Source: Azorinus chamasolen
Taxonomy: Eukaryota; Mollusca; Bivalvia; Cardiida; Solecurtidae
DNA length: 64,000 nucleotides
Direction of reading: 5' to 3'
Assembly (NCBI GenBank): GCA_963576725.1
Contig: OY755237.1
Span: 52,729,674 to 52,793,673, forward strand
Below are positions 46,473 through 56,580 of the stretch, piece by piece. The stretch's first letter is position 1. Each line of letters begins with the position of its first letter. The notes under the pieces were generated by a model, which saw nothing but the letters and a program-made list of their open reading frames with translations, was not told where the DNA came from and ran no database searches. Position numbers and translations under genes: made by a program.

Positions 46473-46619
46473 AGAGACAAAATCTCAAGGGAGAAAACTG
46501 TTGAAAAAGAACAAAAAAACTTGCTACATATTCTGCTATTGATATTAACACTTTCATTACGACTTCATAAAAATGGTGTTTAAATAGGGATGGGAACAAA
46601 TATAAGGTTAAGATTGATT

Positions 46620-46830
46620 GCACCTCCTTTCCCACATATAAATCTTTTCCACACCTTTTTTAACAGAAAAGACCCAGATCAGATGGCTCCTATAGGAACC
46701 ATATGATCTGGGTCTGCTCTGTTTGATTATAACATGATACATATCTGATCCTACAATTTTGTCAAAGCAAAACTTTCCCTGAACATTTTATATTCATCAT
46801 GTCATTATTTCTTACATGAGTATTGATAAG
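46620..46830 (+). repeat. PM-B element in the 3' UTR region of gene 1
   Basis: CTCCTTTCCCACATATAAATC, hairpin AGACCCAGATCAGATGGC, ends TTTCTTACATGAGTATT. Confidence 0.75.
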
Positions 46831-47265
46831 GATCCTCCACAACCAATGAACTATATAGCATACGGAGCAGGTTGTCTGTTCAGTCTACACTGCATGCAAA
46901 ACATATACATGTATGAATTTAAAGACTGGGACTTGTTTACATCTTGTAAATGATGCAGTAAAGTGGACTTTATACACGCTCTTGGTGCCAAAACAAATGA
47001 AAACGTTGAAGCTTTTACCAACAGGGGGCTGTTTAATACAGAATGAAGGTAATACAGAAGGCTCATATTTTTTAGTAACTTTCTGCATTTTTTTCCACCT
47101 GTATTAAGGCTACATCAATTAGAGTTTTTGAGTTTCCATTTAAGAGGCACTTTTCTGTATTCCTTAAAATGTCCATGTTCTTTTCATTGAACCTAGTAAT
47201 AATGACACCAGTAATATTAATTAGATTTTTAAATGAAAGGTGTAACATGAAAAACAGTGCAGACC

Positions 47266-47515
47266 TTAACCCTTTCCCTCATATAAACGTGTTTTCACGC
47301 ATTTGCAAACAGAGTAGACCAAGATCAGACGGCTCCTATAGGAGCCGTCTGATCAAGGTCTGCTCTGTTTGCTAATAGAATTTGATAGATCTGTTTCTTT
47401 ACTTTCTAAAATGGCTGCAATGTTCAGCATTCCATAATTCATTATAATTATTTTGTCCATGAATATTCAGTAGGTATTAAAATTTGGAATTAACATAGAA
47501 CAGGAAAAGGGTTAA
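47266..47515 (+). repeat. PM-C element, complete
   Basis: TTAACCCTTTCCCTCATATA to GAACAGGAAAAGGGTTAA with a long perfect GACGGCTCCTATAGGAGCC hairpin. It interrupts a copy of the GCAGACC hairpin family (47195-47265 and 47516-47570). Confidence 0.9.
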
Positions 47516-47519
47516 TAAG

Positions 47520-47910
47520 AGGTCTCCTAGGAGCCGTCTTATCTGGGTCTACACTGTTGGCAAAGGACTTTGGTGACTTGTTACCCGCACTTAAATGTGA
47601 CTATTTTATTTCAGATTGATTATTTACAAAAGCTCATTTGCACTGGTAAGTCTGTGTGCAAAACTTAAAGTTACCCTTTTTATTCCATCGCTGACGTCTT
47701 GTTAGTGAGATTTTACACATCTTTTATTGCATTTTCTGTTTGTTAATTATGTGTCTCAATGATGAAAGTCTCCTTGTTTTTTCAGGCACCATAATTACCT
47801 TAAATATTCGACCAGACAGAGTTAGGCAAATAGTGTAAACCCAAATCAAAACTAAGTGTGAAGGAGCAGCGTGATCAGAGTCTAGACTATTTGCCACTCC
47901 ATTAGTTTTA
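47520..47910. other. No gene or clear repeat
   Basis: Only a worn hairpin (GCAAATAGTGTAAACCC / GTCTAGACTATTTGC) at 47827-47895 stands out. Confidence 0.5.
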
Positions 47911-47911
47911 T

Positions 47912-48332
47912 TTAACTCTTTTCTCCATGAATATTAATGCAAGAAATAATCACATCAGGAATACAGTAAAACCCCTCTAATGCGACCACCAGAAATGGGC
48001 ATAATTCTGGGTGACAGAGGCACGTGGGAGCCTAATGCAGCATGAAAATTATGCAGAAAGCTCCTACAGGAGCTTTCTGCATAATTTTCATGCTGCATTA
48101 AGCAACCACCTACTTATAAAGGCAGAAGAAATGTTTATCCATTAAGTGGTAGCATTAGAGAGGTTCTACTGTATACTGATTGTTTTATAATGGCACAATG
48201 AACAAGGACATTTATCTAGACAGAATCTGTAGAATTATTCTATATTATCTCTTAAGCAAACAGCACAGACCCTGATCCCATAGAAACCCATCTGATCTGG
48301 GTCTGTGCAGTTTGCAAAAGGCGTAGAAATAG
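47912..48332 (-). repeat. PM-B element split by a mariner-like MITE
   Basis: TTAACTCTTTTCTCCATGAA...ATCACATCAGGAA, insert, then CTGATTGTTTTATAATGGC, hairpin GCAAACAGCACAGACCC, GGCGTAGAAATAG. Confidence 0.8.
47964..48171. mobile_element. Mariner-like MITE (208 bp)
   Basis: TA-CAGTAAAACCCCTCTAATG to GCATTAGAGAGGTTCTACTG-TA with a nearly perfect inner stem (GCATGAAAATTATGCAGAAA) around CTCCTACAGGAG. The shortest intact member of the family. Confidence 0.88.
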
Positions 48333-48640
48333 AGGATCTGTTGCGAGTTGTCTTTTAAGATCACATGTTCCTAAACGAGCCTTAGAAAACATTTTCTTGG
48401 TGAGTTTAGCAACATGTGATCTTAAAAGACATCAAGCATCTGATTCTTTTTCTCACATAATCAAAACAGTGTAGATCTAGATCCATTTCCGACATGTGAA
48501 CATCATTCTCCCAAGTTTGACGTCATATATGACATATGACATCATATATATTCTTAAGTGTTCTTACACGTGTTAATGATAAGAATATCTTAATCCGTTG
48601 TTCTAACCATGAGATAATGGAAGTTATGTGAGAAAGGCCT
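48333..48640. repeat. PM-G element, uninterrupted copy
   Basis: GAGTTGTCTTTTAAGATCAC to GTGATCTTAAAAGACATC hairpin at 48347-48434, followed by the reversed counterpart of 26550-26785. It gives the empty-site reference for PM-F. Confidence 0.75.
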
Positions 48641-48658
48641 TTCTATGGAGGAAAAGGT

Positions 48659-48896
48659 TAGCTCTTTACTCTATATATATACACCTTTTAACACCTTTGC
48701 AATAAAGTAGACCCAGATCAGACAACTCTTCTAGGAGCCATCTGATCAGGGTCTGATCTGTTTGCTTATGGAATGATATAGATGTGATTCTATAGTTTCT
48801 GCCATGGTAAAACATTGCTGTATTCATATGCCATTATAAAAATTCAGCCTATGTGCATGATGTCATCATTTCATGCATGAATATTCATGGAGTAAA
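48659..48896 (+). repeat. PM-B element
   Basis: GTTAGCTCTTTACTCTATA to TATTCATGGAGTAAAG with intact hairpin. Confidence 0.82.
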
Positions 48897-49089
48897 GAAT
48901 TCCAGCTATCAAAATAGCCAAATTGACTTATTCAGCTTTACAAATCATTAAAGAAGGGAGGTCTGGTGTACTAATATTTAGTGTAAATATGGTAATTGAA
49001 TATATTTGCATTATTCCGTATTAAATATATATACATGTATAGTTGTGTTCATATGAATAATTGTGTACACCGGTACAGTTGAACGTGTC

Positions 49090-49376
49090 TTAACCCATTC
49101 CCTCATAGGCAATTTTTAGATCAAACCACTTTGAATAAACCTACCGGAGAGGAGCATTAACTTGAGAAAAGAAACTTTTTAGAATTTTGTAGTTTGAAAC
49201 CATTGTGATAAATACTTTAATAGAGAATTTGCTCCTATAGGACCTAGTTATAGTCTACTTTCAGTCCGAATGACCGCTCAGCCGGCTGTACATTTACTCC
49301 CCTGGTCATTGAGTATTTATCACAATGGTTTCAACAGGTGACTTTTGCAGAGGCATCATTATTGAGGGATGGTTAA
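49090..49376 (-). repeat. PM-A element with altered loop
   Basis: TTAACCCATTCCCTCATAGG to TGAGGGATGGTTAA. In place of the right half of the loop there is unrelated sequence (CTAGTTATAGTCTACTTTC to CCCTGGTCATTGAG) before TATTTATCACAATGG resumes. Confidence 0.8.
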
Positions 49377-49407
49377 TTGGTGTAATAGTCAATGAACTGG
49401 GCAAAGC

Positions 49408-49635
49408 TAACCCTTTCCCTGTTCTTTATTTATTTCAAATCCTACTGGATATTCATGGACAAAATAGTTACAATGAAATATCGAAGGAGGAACATTGTAG
49501 CCATTTAGAAAGTAAAAAAACGGATCTTTCAAATTCCGTTAGCAAACAGCAGACCCTGATCAGATGGCTCCTATAGGAGCCATTTGATCTGGGTCTACTC
49601 TGTTTGCAGATGTGTGAAAATGTGTTTATATATAC
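49408..49635 (-). repeat. PM-C element
   Basis: CTAACCCTTTCCCTGTTC, GGAACATTGTAGCCATTTAG, hairpin, TGTGAAAATGTGTTTATAT; right tip lost. Confidence 0.8.
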
Positions 49636-49957
49636 CACCTGCCTTCAAGAGCCAGAATTAGACCTCCTTTTGGTGGCTCTTTTAGAGGGTTTTACTGTTG
49701 GAAAAGAAAGGGGTTTTTTGTTCAAATATTATGAATAAAAGTTCGAAACTTCGATCGTAGAATAGAAGATGCTTTGAAATCTAATCAAGTTTAACTGCTT
49801 ATGATTCAGGTCAGCCTCTGTCTTAAGAAAAAGGCTTTGTTTTGATGCTCTTTTGTTTCTTTTCATGATATATTTGCGATAAGACTAGCTGTTTTTGTAT
49901 GTGAGAAAATTGCAGAATGCATGTTCATTTGAATGCAATGCATTTTGCAAGTATGAT

Positions 49958-50256
49958 TTAACCTTTTACTCCATGAATATTCATGTCAGAAATAATGAAA
50001 TCATGAATATTAATTAGATTATTTTTTTAATATAGCATATTAACACATGAACTTTTTGCAAAATCAAGAAATTGTAGAATCAGATCTACATGTATATTAT
50101 TCCATATTAAAGCAAACAGAGCAGACTGATCAAACAGATCCTACAGGACAGATCCTACAGGAGTTGTCTGATCTGGGCCTACTGTAGGAGCTGTCTGATC
50201 TGGGCCTACGCTGTTTGCAAATGCATAGAAAGGCTTGTTTATGGAGTAAAGGGTTA
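49958..50256 (-). repeat. PM-B element with expanded hairpin
   Basis: TTAACCTTTTACTCCATGAA to TTATGGAGTAAAGGGTTAA. CAGATCCTACAGGA is doubled on one arm and GAGCTGTCTGATCTGGGCCTA on the other. Confidence 0.88.
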
Positions 50257-50389
50257 ACAGTTTCCCAAGAAATACTGCTGCACATATTCAGGGCTGTAGA
50301 TAACAGGCATACTGATCCGTCTAAATCTCTTACTTCAGTAGCATTAGAATTGACACGGATAAGTGATTCTAATGAGTACCAGCAAGATA

Positions 50390-50605
50390 GGGGTGTGGCG
50401 CCGAAATCTGTGTGGGACACGTATCACTAATATTCTTTGCAAAAAGTGTAGATCCAGATGAGAAAGTTTCTAGAGGAGCCCTCTCATCAGTGGGCCCTGT
50501 TTGTCATGTTACACTTTTCTTTTAAAAAAAAATCCCTAAATATTCACCATAAGCTTAACCTGTTTGAATTTTGGAATAGTCCATTTGAAAAAATCAGCAT
50601 TGTAA
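50390..50605. repeat. GCAAACAGTGTAGAC-family element
   Basis: GTGTGGGACACGTATCACTAA, hairpin GCAAAAAGTGTAGATCCAG, TTTGAATTTTGGAATAGTCC as at 41640. Confidence 0.6.
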
Positions 50606-50785
50606 GGGTAACCATAGTAGATTTTCTCAGTACTCCTCTTACCTACAGCTCTGAAGCATTGACAGAATGCGCAATTTTGTATAAATCTATGTGAAATATA
50701 TGTCTGTGTTTCGGAGGAAAATATATATATATCAATTGTTGTTGTAGATTTACATATATTTTATATTTATGAACATATATTTTGG

Positions 50786-50791
50786 AATAAA
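50786..50791 (+). promoter_or_regulatory. Possible polyadenylation signal
   Basis: AATAAA in AT-rich DNA 4.3 kb after the gene 1 stop, followed by a T-rich stretch. It would make a very long 3' UTR full of MITEs. Other weaker signals exist nearer, so the assignment is a guess. Confidence 0.2.
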
Positions 50792-50987
50792 TAACATAGT
50801 CCTAACAAGCTGACATTGTCTTCATTTCTCACTCCATACCAGTGGTTGTATCAATACCACAGCATATTTCACCACATTTTTACACTCTTGCACTTTTGTT
50901 TCATCATGGATACATATATTCTGAAAATGGGTGATCCTTCAAAAGCAAAAGAAGAAATGTAAAAAGAGAAAACGGACATAAATGCAA

Positions 50988-51800
50988 ACTAGAGGTTTTT
51001 GCCACAAAAACAGACTCCAACCCCCTCACACCCACACTGCGACATATTGTCACATTTCTGTGCATTAAAACTTGACCGGACAAGATGCAACTCTAACAAA
51101 AACAATATGGAAAGGGAAATAACTAAAAAATGTAATAAACATAGTAATGGACTTGATGAATGATACTTCCCTCATCATGCGCTTTCCCATGCATGACACT
51201 TCCTTTCATCATGCTCTTTCCATAAATGAAATGCCATTCCAATAGCATCAGTAGAACAGGAGATATTGATCTACCAAAAACAATGTAACAAAGGGCTGTA
51301 ACTCAAAAAGTATTGAAACCAGAGTTATGGCCCTTGTACATTATACTTCCTTGCAGTATGCTCTTTCCATGTATGAAGTTTCAATCAAATGGCATGAATC
51401 ATATAGGAGGTATCGTTGGGACAAGAAAGTGTGAAAATAATGTACAAGGGGCAATAACTCCAATATTATTGAAGCCAGAGTTATGGACCTGGTACATGAC
51501 ACTTCCTCTCATCATGGTCTTTCCATAAATGAAGCCATTCCAATAGTATCAAGAGAACAGGAGTTATTGATCGGACAAAAAATGTTAACAAAGGGCAATA
51601 ACTCCAAAAGTATTGAAGCTGAAGTTATGGCCCTTGTACATGACACTTTCACTTATGATGCTCTTTCCATGTATGAAGTTTCAATCCAAAGGCATGAGCC
51701 TTATGGAGTTATCGTCCTGACAAGAAAGTGTGACAGACAGACAGACAACTCTCTAAAAAACAATATATCTCCCCCATATAAATATAAGGGAGGGGGGGGG
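50988..51800 (-). mobile_element. Helitron-like element, minus orientation
   Basis: Read on the minus strand it ends in hairpin TTTTTGTGGCAAAAA and CCTCTAGTTT (50988). Inside are about four 190-bp units (GGGCAATAACTCCAAAAG, GAAGTTTCAATC). The other tip is ATATCTCCCCCATATAAATA-TAAGGGAGGGGGG. Confidence 0.65.
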
Positions 51801-52412
51801 GGGAAAGACATAACAGTCCAGCTGACAGTTTATATAAAGTTTATATTCCAATACATGTACATTTGTATATATAGGATATGTCATTTGAGATACACTTTTC
51901 TTACACAAATCCAGAAAAAAAGTAATTAAGAGAGCCTCTGGCGAGCTTTACTTTTTTTCTGTACAAAGTTTTTCTCCAATGACGACGAGTGTCAGATTCT
52001 TTTTATCACATAACTGATTCGCTCAACTTCAATATTTAGATGAAGGGGCAAAATTTTGCTTCATCTTTGCAATGCTGGCTAGATTCTAAATTTAGTAACA
52101 AAGGTGAGTCCATGCAGCATGGTTACTACTGTACACACACAAGCGGGAAAAATAGGTTGTGTACCAGTCTACATCTTATATTACACATGTAAGATATAAA
52201 AACAAATATGTGATGGTTATAATATTCTGGAGACAAGCAAATTTATGTGATAAAAAGGAATTTCAAGGAAGACTACCAGAGGAATATTCCTGTCAGATTT
52301 AGCTAACACTAGCTGTTTTAGATCAGATGTTTCAAGTAATTGGCGATAAAGCAAGACTCCTGACTAGCAAAGACAGACACAGTTAATTACCCCAATAGCT
52401 CTTCTTGGCACT

Positions 52413-52663
52413 TTAACCCTTTACTCCATAAATACACCTTTCTATGCCTTTGCAAACAGAGTAGACCCAGATCAGATTGCTCCTGCAGGAGCTGTCGATT
52501 TAGGATCTGCTCTGTTTGCTTATGAAATTATAGCAGACCAGACTCTTCAGTGTTTCTTCCAATACCAAAACATTATGTGTACATATGCCGGTATAAAAAA
52601 TCTGCTAATAAATAATTTAATGTCATTATTTCTTACATGAATATTCAACAGGGAAAAGGTTAA
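52413..52663 (+). repeat. PM-B element, complete
   Basis: TTAACCCTTTACTCCATAAA to CAACAGGGAAAAGGTTAA. Its site follows CTTCTTGGCACT; the duplicate near 53500 reads CATCTTGGCACATTC without a MITE. Confidence 0.9.
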
Positions 52664-53235
52664 TGGGAAGGGAGGTTAGAGACCCAAAATGCACATTATA
52701 ACCATCGCCAACCACTACCAGTATATAGCACCAAGTTCTGTAATTGCAAAACTTCAACTTGTGCATAATGCAAAGTTCTCAGTGTAAACTTATTACATTT
52801 TACAGAGGGGAATATTGCACAAGATAACTAAGAGTATTTGTCTATAAAGGGCTGGTAACCAGCTGACACTTTGGAAACCCTGTAAAACCAGATACATGTA
52901 ATACAGAATACTGAAACCCCTATGATCAGATTCTTTTTCATGAAAAATAAGCTCTAATTCTTAAAGGTTTGCTGTTACTCAAATATCAAAAGAATATTTA
53001 TATGTTATACAATCATGTACATATGTACAAAAGATAAAATCACAGATAAAAGCAGACAAAAGGGTCATGATGGGACTGCAATGCTCACCTGTGTCAATAT
53101 GCTTTATGAACAATTGTACACAAAAAAGAATGTTTATACATTCAAATATGTCTTTGAAGGAATTTCAAGCGGACTACCAGAGAAACATTCCCAACAGACT
53201 TTCTTGAATTCCAAAAAGTCGTTTTGAAACAGATA

Positions 53236-53441
53236 TTTAGCCCATTACCTCACAGGCTATTTTTAGATCCAACCACTTTGAATAAATCAACCGAAAAGGA
53301 GCATTAACTAGAGAAAAGGAAAAAAATAGAACTTTGTAGTTTGAAACCATTGTGATAAATAGAGCATTTGCTCCTATTGGAGCAAATGCTCTATTTATCA
53401 CAATGGTTTCATAAAGTGACTTTTACAGAGGAAAGGGTTAA
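53236..53441 (-). repeat. PM-A element
   Basis: TAGCCCATTACCTCACAGGC to TACAGAGGAAAGGGTTAA, hairpin perfect except the centre TCCTATTGGA. Confidence 0.88.
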
Positions 53442-53851
53442 AGAAGTTGACTCTTGACAAGCATATACAGACACAACCTTTCCCCAATATCTCATCTTGG
53501 CACATTCACACACAGGGTTATGACACATATACTGTACATTATAACAGTGGACAATTATATAGCACCAACTTTTGTAATAGCCAAATTTCAACTCAAGCCA
53601 TAATTCAGGTTCTTACGGCAAAACAATTATACTGTAACTACGATACAGTATTTAGACACCCAATCTCGCATTCCGTGGATTTGCAAAGCAGAATAGGCAA
53701 ATTGGCGTCATTTTGAGAACATTAAATTCAGACTCATATATAACGAGTAGGGTAAACCTTGAGGAGCGGTTTGTTCTGGGTCTGCACTATTTGCCTACGT
53801 TTGTTTGTCAGAAAACTTTGAGTATTTATTGTAACTACACTCTACTGTATA

Positions 53852-54278
53852 CAGTAGAACCTGTCTTCTTAACCCTTTCCCTCATATAAACGTGTTTTCA
53901 CGCATTTGCAAAAAGAGTAGACCCAGATCAGACGGCTCCTATAGGAGACGTCTGATCCAGGTCTGCTCTGTTTGATAATGGAATTTGAAAGGTCTGTTTC
54001 TTTATTTTACAAAATGGCTACAATGTTCCACCTTCCATATCTAATTATAAATATTTTGTCCATGAATATTCAGTAGGTATAGAAATTTGTTCTAAATATA
54101 GAATAGGGAAAGGGTTAAGCCACTTTGAATTGATTGAATGCAGAAATCTTAAAAAGCAAGTGGTTGCTTAATGCAGAGTAAAACTAATGCATTACTTTTC
54201 ACCTGCATTAAGCTACCACCTGCCATACATACTCATAATTAGACCTATTATTATGGTCGCTTAAGACAGGTTCTACTG
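53852..54278. mobile_element. Mariner-like element containing a PM-C
   Basis: TA-CAGTAGAACCTGTCTTC to CTTAAGACAGGTTCTACTG-TA, with the TTGCTTAATGCAG / CTGCATTAAGC stem. The PM-C is at 53869-54117. Confidence 0.82.
53869..54117 (+). repeat. PM-C element nested in mariner-like element
   Basis: TTAACCCTTTCCCTCATATA to GAATAGGGAAAGGGTTAA; TTAA on both sides. Confidence 0.9.
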
Positions 54279-54339
54279 TATTTGCAAAACTGTGTTGCTA
54301 ATGTCCAGGCCTCACCAAGAGCCATACTCAGAGCTACAG

Positions 54340-54460
54340 ATAAATGTGCATACTCAAATCTTCAGCAACCGATAAATGTGCATACTCAAATCTTCTGCAA
54401 CAGATAAATGTGCATACTCAAATCTTCTGCAACAGATAAAGGTGCATACTCAAATCTTCG
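54340..54460. repeat. 32-bp tandem repeat, about 4 copies
   Basis: AGATAAATGTGCATACTCAA-ATCTTCTGCAAC. Confidence 0.9.
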
Positions 54461-54590
54461 TTTCTCTTCCAAACCTTATGTTGTGACCACTCTTTAGAAT
54501 CTTCTTGAAGAGGCGATTCTAAAGAGTGGTCACAAAATAGGGTTTGGTGGAGAAATAAAGCAGTTATTCTTTAATTTATGCATACTTTCT
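54455..54590. repeat. PM-E fold-back element
   Basis: TTATGTTGTGACCACTCTTT-AGAATC mirrored by GATTCTAAAGAGTGGTCAC, then GGTGGAGAAATAAAGCAG. Confidence 0.75.
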
Positions 54591-54608
54591 GCCATTCTGA
54601 TTGTATTG

Positions 54609-54794
54609 TTAACCCATTCTCTCATACACTATTTTCAGACCCAACCTTTTTTAATAAATCTACTGAGAAGGAGCAATTACTAGAAAAGAATGGAAAAAAA
54701 AAAGAAACCGTTTTGAAACCATTGCAAAATCTATTTATCATAATGGTTTCAAAAGTGAGTTTTGCACAGGCATCAATATGTGTGAATGAGTTAA
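54609..54794 (-). repeat. PM-A element, hairpin shortened
   Basis: TTAACCCATTCTCTCATACA to GTGAATGAGTTAA; the arm between CCATTGCAAAATC and TATTTATCATAATGG is deleted. Confidence 0.85.
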
Positions 54795-55003
54795 AAAGAC
54801 ACTGAATAAAAAAAAAAATAGAATTGAAGGCGACAACAATTTTACAATGCCTAAAAAAGTGTTACACATGTTTTGCAGAAAACAACTGAAGCAGCTATCT
54901 GAAAGTATGAAATAGGATTTCATATTGGTTGCCTTGTTGCATAGTTCCAAATTTTGTCATTCCTTATGCAACATACAATATCCATTGAAGACTTCCTGTA
55001 AAC

Positions 55004-56005
55004 TTAAATCCTTTACTCCATATATACGCTTTTTCTGCCCTTGCAGAGTAGACCAAGATCAGAGGACTCCTGTAAGAGCTATCTGATCAGGGTCTGTTCT
55101 GTTTGCTTATGAAATAATAATTATAAAGTTTAGCTTATAAACATTCACGATATCATTATTTCTTACATGAATACAGTCCAACCTGCTTCAACGGTCACCT
55201 GGTATCAGCAGTCACACTGCTGTAAGTGGCCACTCTAGGACCCTCCCAATGAAAAACACTATATTACACCTGGTATAAGCGGTCACCTGCCTAACGCGGC
55301 CAGCGGCCACTCTACTTCATCCCAAATGACCAATACACACTGGTGTAAACGGCCAGGTGTTCTACAAATGTAAAGCGTGTAAACGCTTTTCATGGCTATC
55401 GATCGGCAAGAGCAGACATTTTGTCACCTTACAATGCATACAACTAACGGTCATGACCCATTTGGACACCTTATCACAGTTTCTTTTGTTTGTTTACAAA
55501 GCGCATCGGTTTTTCACGCCATATTAATTGGGGATTTACCTTCTACTTGGAATTCCCCAGGAATGTAATCACGCGTGAACTAGCTGGTTTCCGACTTCTG
55601 CTCTATGAGTTAGATGTTCGCGGACGGAATATTCGGGGAAACCAGTCGTGTCAAACATGGCTACACCATTTAGAAGTTACACCCCGAAGCCAAATTCGAA
55701 TAACACTGGCACGTGTTTTACTCAAATGAAAGAACTGACACTTATGAATAAAGGACAAAAGGTTGAAGAACAACAAACAAGGCAATTAATTGGATATGAC
55801 TTGCGATTATTACGGGCACTTTAGGTCAGAACGGTCTTTATAAATATCGATAAGTATACTGCTGTACACATATAAATGCTCGAAAGTATGCTTGGTAACA
55901 TGCACCTGGTTTAGGTGGTCACCTGCTGTAAGTGGCCAAAGTGGCCACTTCCCTAGACTGACCGCTTACAGCAGGTTGGACTGTATTCATGAAGTAAAGG
56001 GTTAA
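55004..56005 (+). repeat. PM-B element split by a mariner-like transposon
   Basis: TTAAATCCTTTACTCCATAT...TTTCTTACATGAA, insert, TTCATGAAGTAAAGGGTTAA. Its right TTAA is shared with the PM-A at 56002. Confidence 0.88.
55175..55983. mobile_element. Mariner-like non-autonomous transposon (809 bp)
   Basis: CAGTCCAACCTGCT to AGCAGGTTGGACTG, TA on both sides; removing it with one TA restores ATGAATATTCATG of the host MITE. Subterminal GGTCACCTGGTAT-type repeats (GTAAGTGGCCAC). No transposase frame. Confidence 0.88.
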
Positions 56006-56211
56006 CCCATTACCTCATAGGCTATTTTTAGATACAACCTCATTGAATAAATCTACCGAAAAGGAGCATTAACTAGAGAAAAGGACAAATTTATAAGTTT
56101 GTAGTTTGAAACCATTGTGATAAATGGAGCATATGCTCTATTTATGACAATGGTTTCACAAAGTGACTTTTACAGAGTCATCAAAAGTTGTCAATATGAG
56201 GGAATGGGTTA
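56002..56211 (-). repeat. PM-A element
   Basis: TTAACCCATTACCTCATAGG to ATGAGGGAATGGGTTA; hairpin lacks the TTTGCTCC core. Confidence 0.88.
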
Positions 56212-56421
56212 CTTCATGAAGAATAAGCTTTAACAACATAAGCATGTAACTATTTATGTTTAGTTGTCAATGCGTGAAACAGATTGGATCAAGATAAGAC
56301 CCAAGGTAACTTTGCCTGTCATCAGGATCAACCCTTTCTAAAGAGAAATAGGTGAAAAATTGTTGATGTCAGCAAATTACTTAATATGCAAAGAAAACAC
56401 AGGAAAGATAGATCTGTCTAA

Positions 56422-56580
56422 TCACCACAAGGTCTTTCTTCTTTCTTGTCTTGGTTTAGGCTCTAGTGAGTCTGACTTGGACCCAACTGTAATATCTGAC
56501 CCTCTTCGTACTCCCTTTGACTTCTTTTCACTGCTGATATTGCTACTGTTGGAGCCGCGGAAAAAAGGTGGAGCACTCCC
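56422..56580 (-). CDS. Gene 2: probable last coding exon
   Basis: 159-nt minus-strand exon from acceptor TTTTTTTCACAG to TGA. GSAPPFFRGSNSSNISSEKK, then Arg/Ser/Lys-rich sequence ending EPKPRQERRKTLW. Like gene 1 it ends in Trp. No good internal splice donor is visible, so I treat the stop as genuine; the exon may still have an alternative 3' end. Confidence 0.7.
   Translation of the reverse strand, partial: GSAPPFFRGSNSSNISSEKKSKGVRRGSDITVGSKSDSLEPKPRQERRKTLW

Larger units (their letters stand above)
51940..53620. repeat. Diverged segmental duplication
   Basis: GGAATTTCAAGGAAGACTACC (52258) and GGAATTTCAAGCGGACTACC (53160); TCAGATTCTTTTTATC and TCAGATTCTTTTTCATG (51996, 52926); TATATAGCACCAAGTTCTG and TATATAGCACCAACTTTTG (52734, 53558). 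MITEs sit in different places in each copy. No coding frame holds across copies. Confidence 0.6.

Noticed and set aside
53409..53591. Minus-strand 60-residue Cys-rich frame as a gene 2 exon
   Set aside because: It runs across a PM-A end and its sequence belongs to a non-coding duplicated segment; no splice signals.
55490..55729. 79-residue frame inside the mariner-like element as transposase
   Set aside because: No DDE/D pattern or helix-turn-helix visible, and the element is too short for an autonomous copy.
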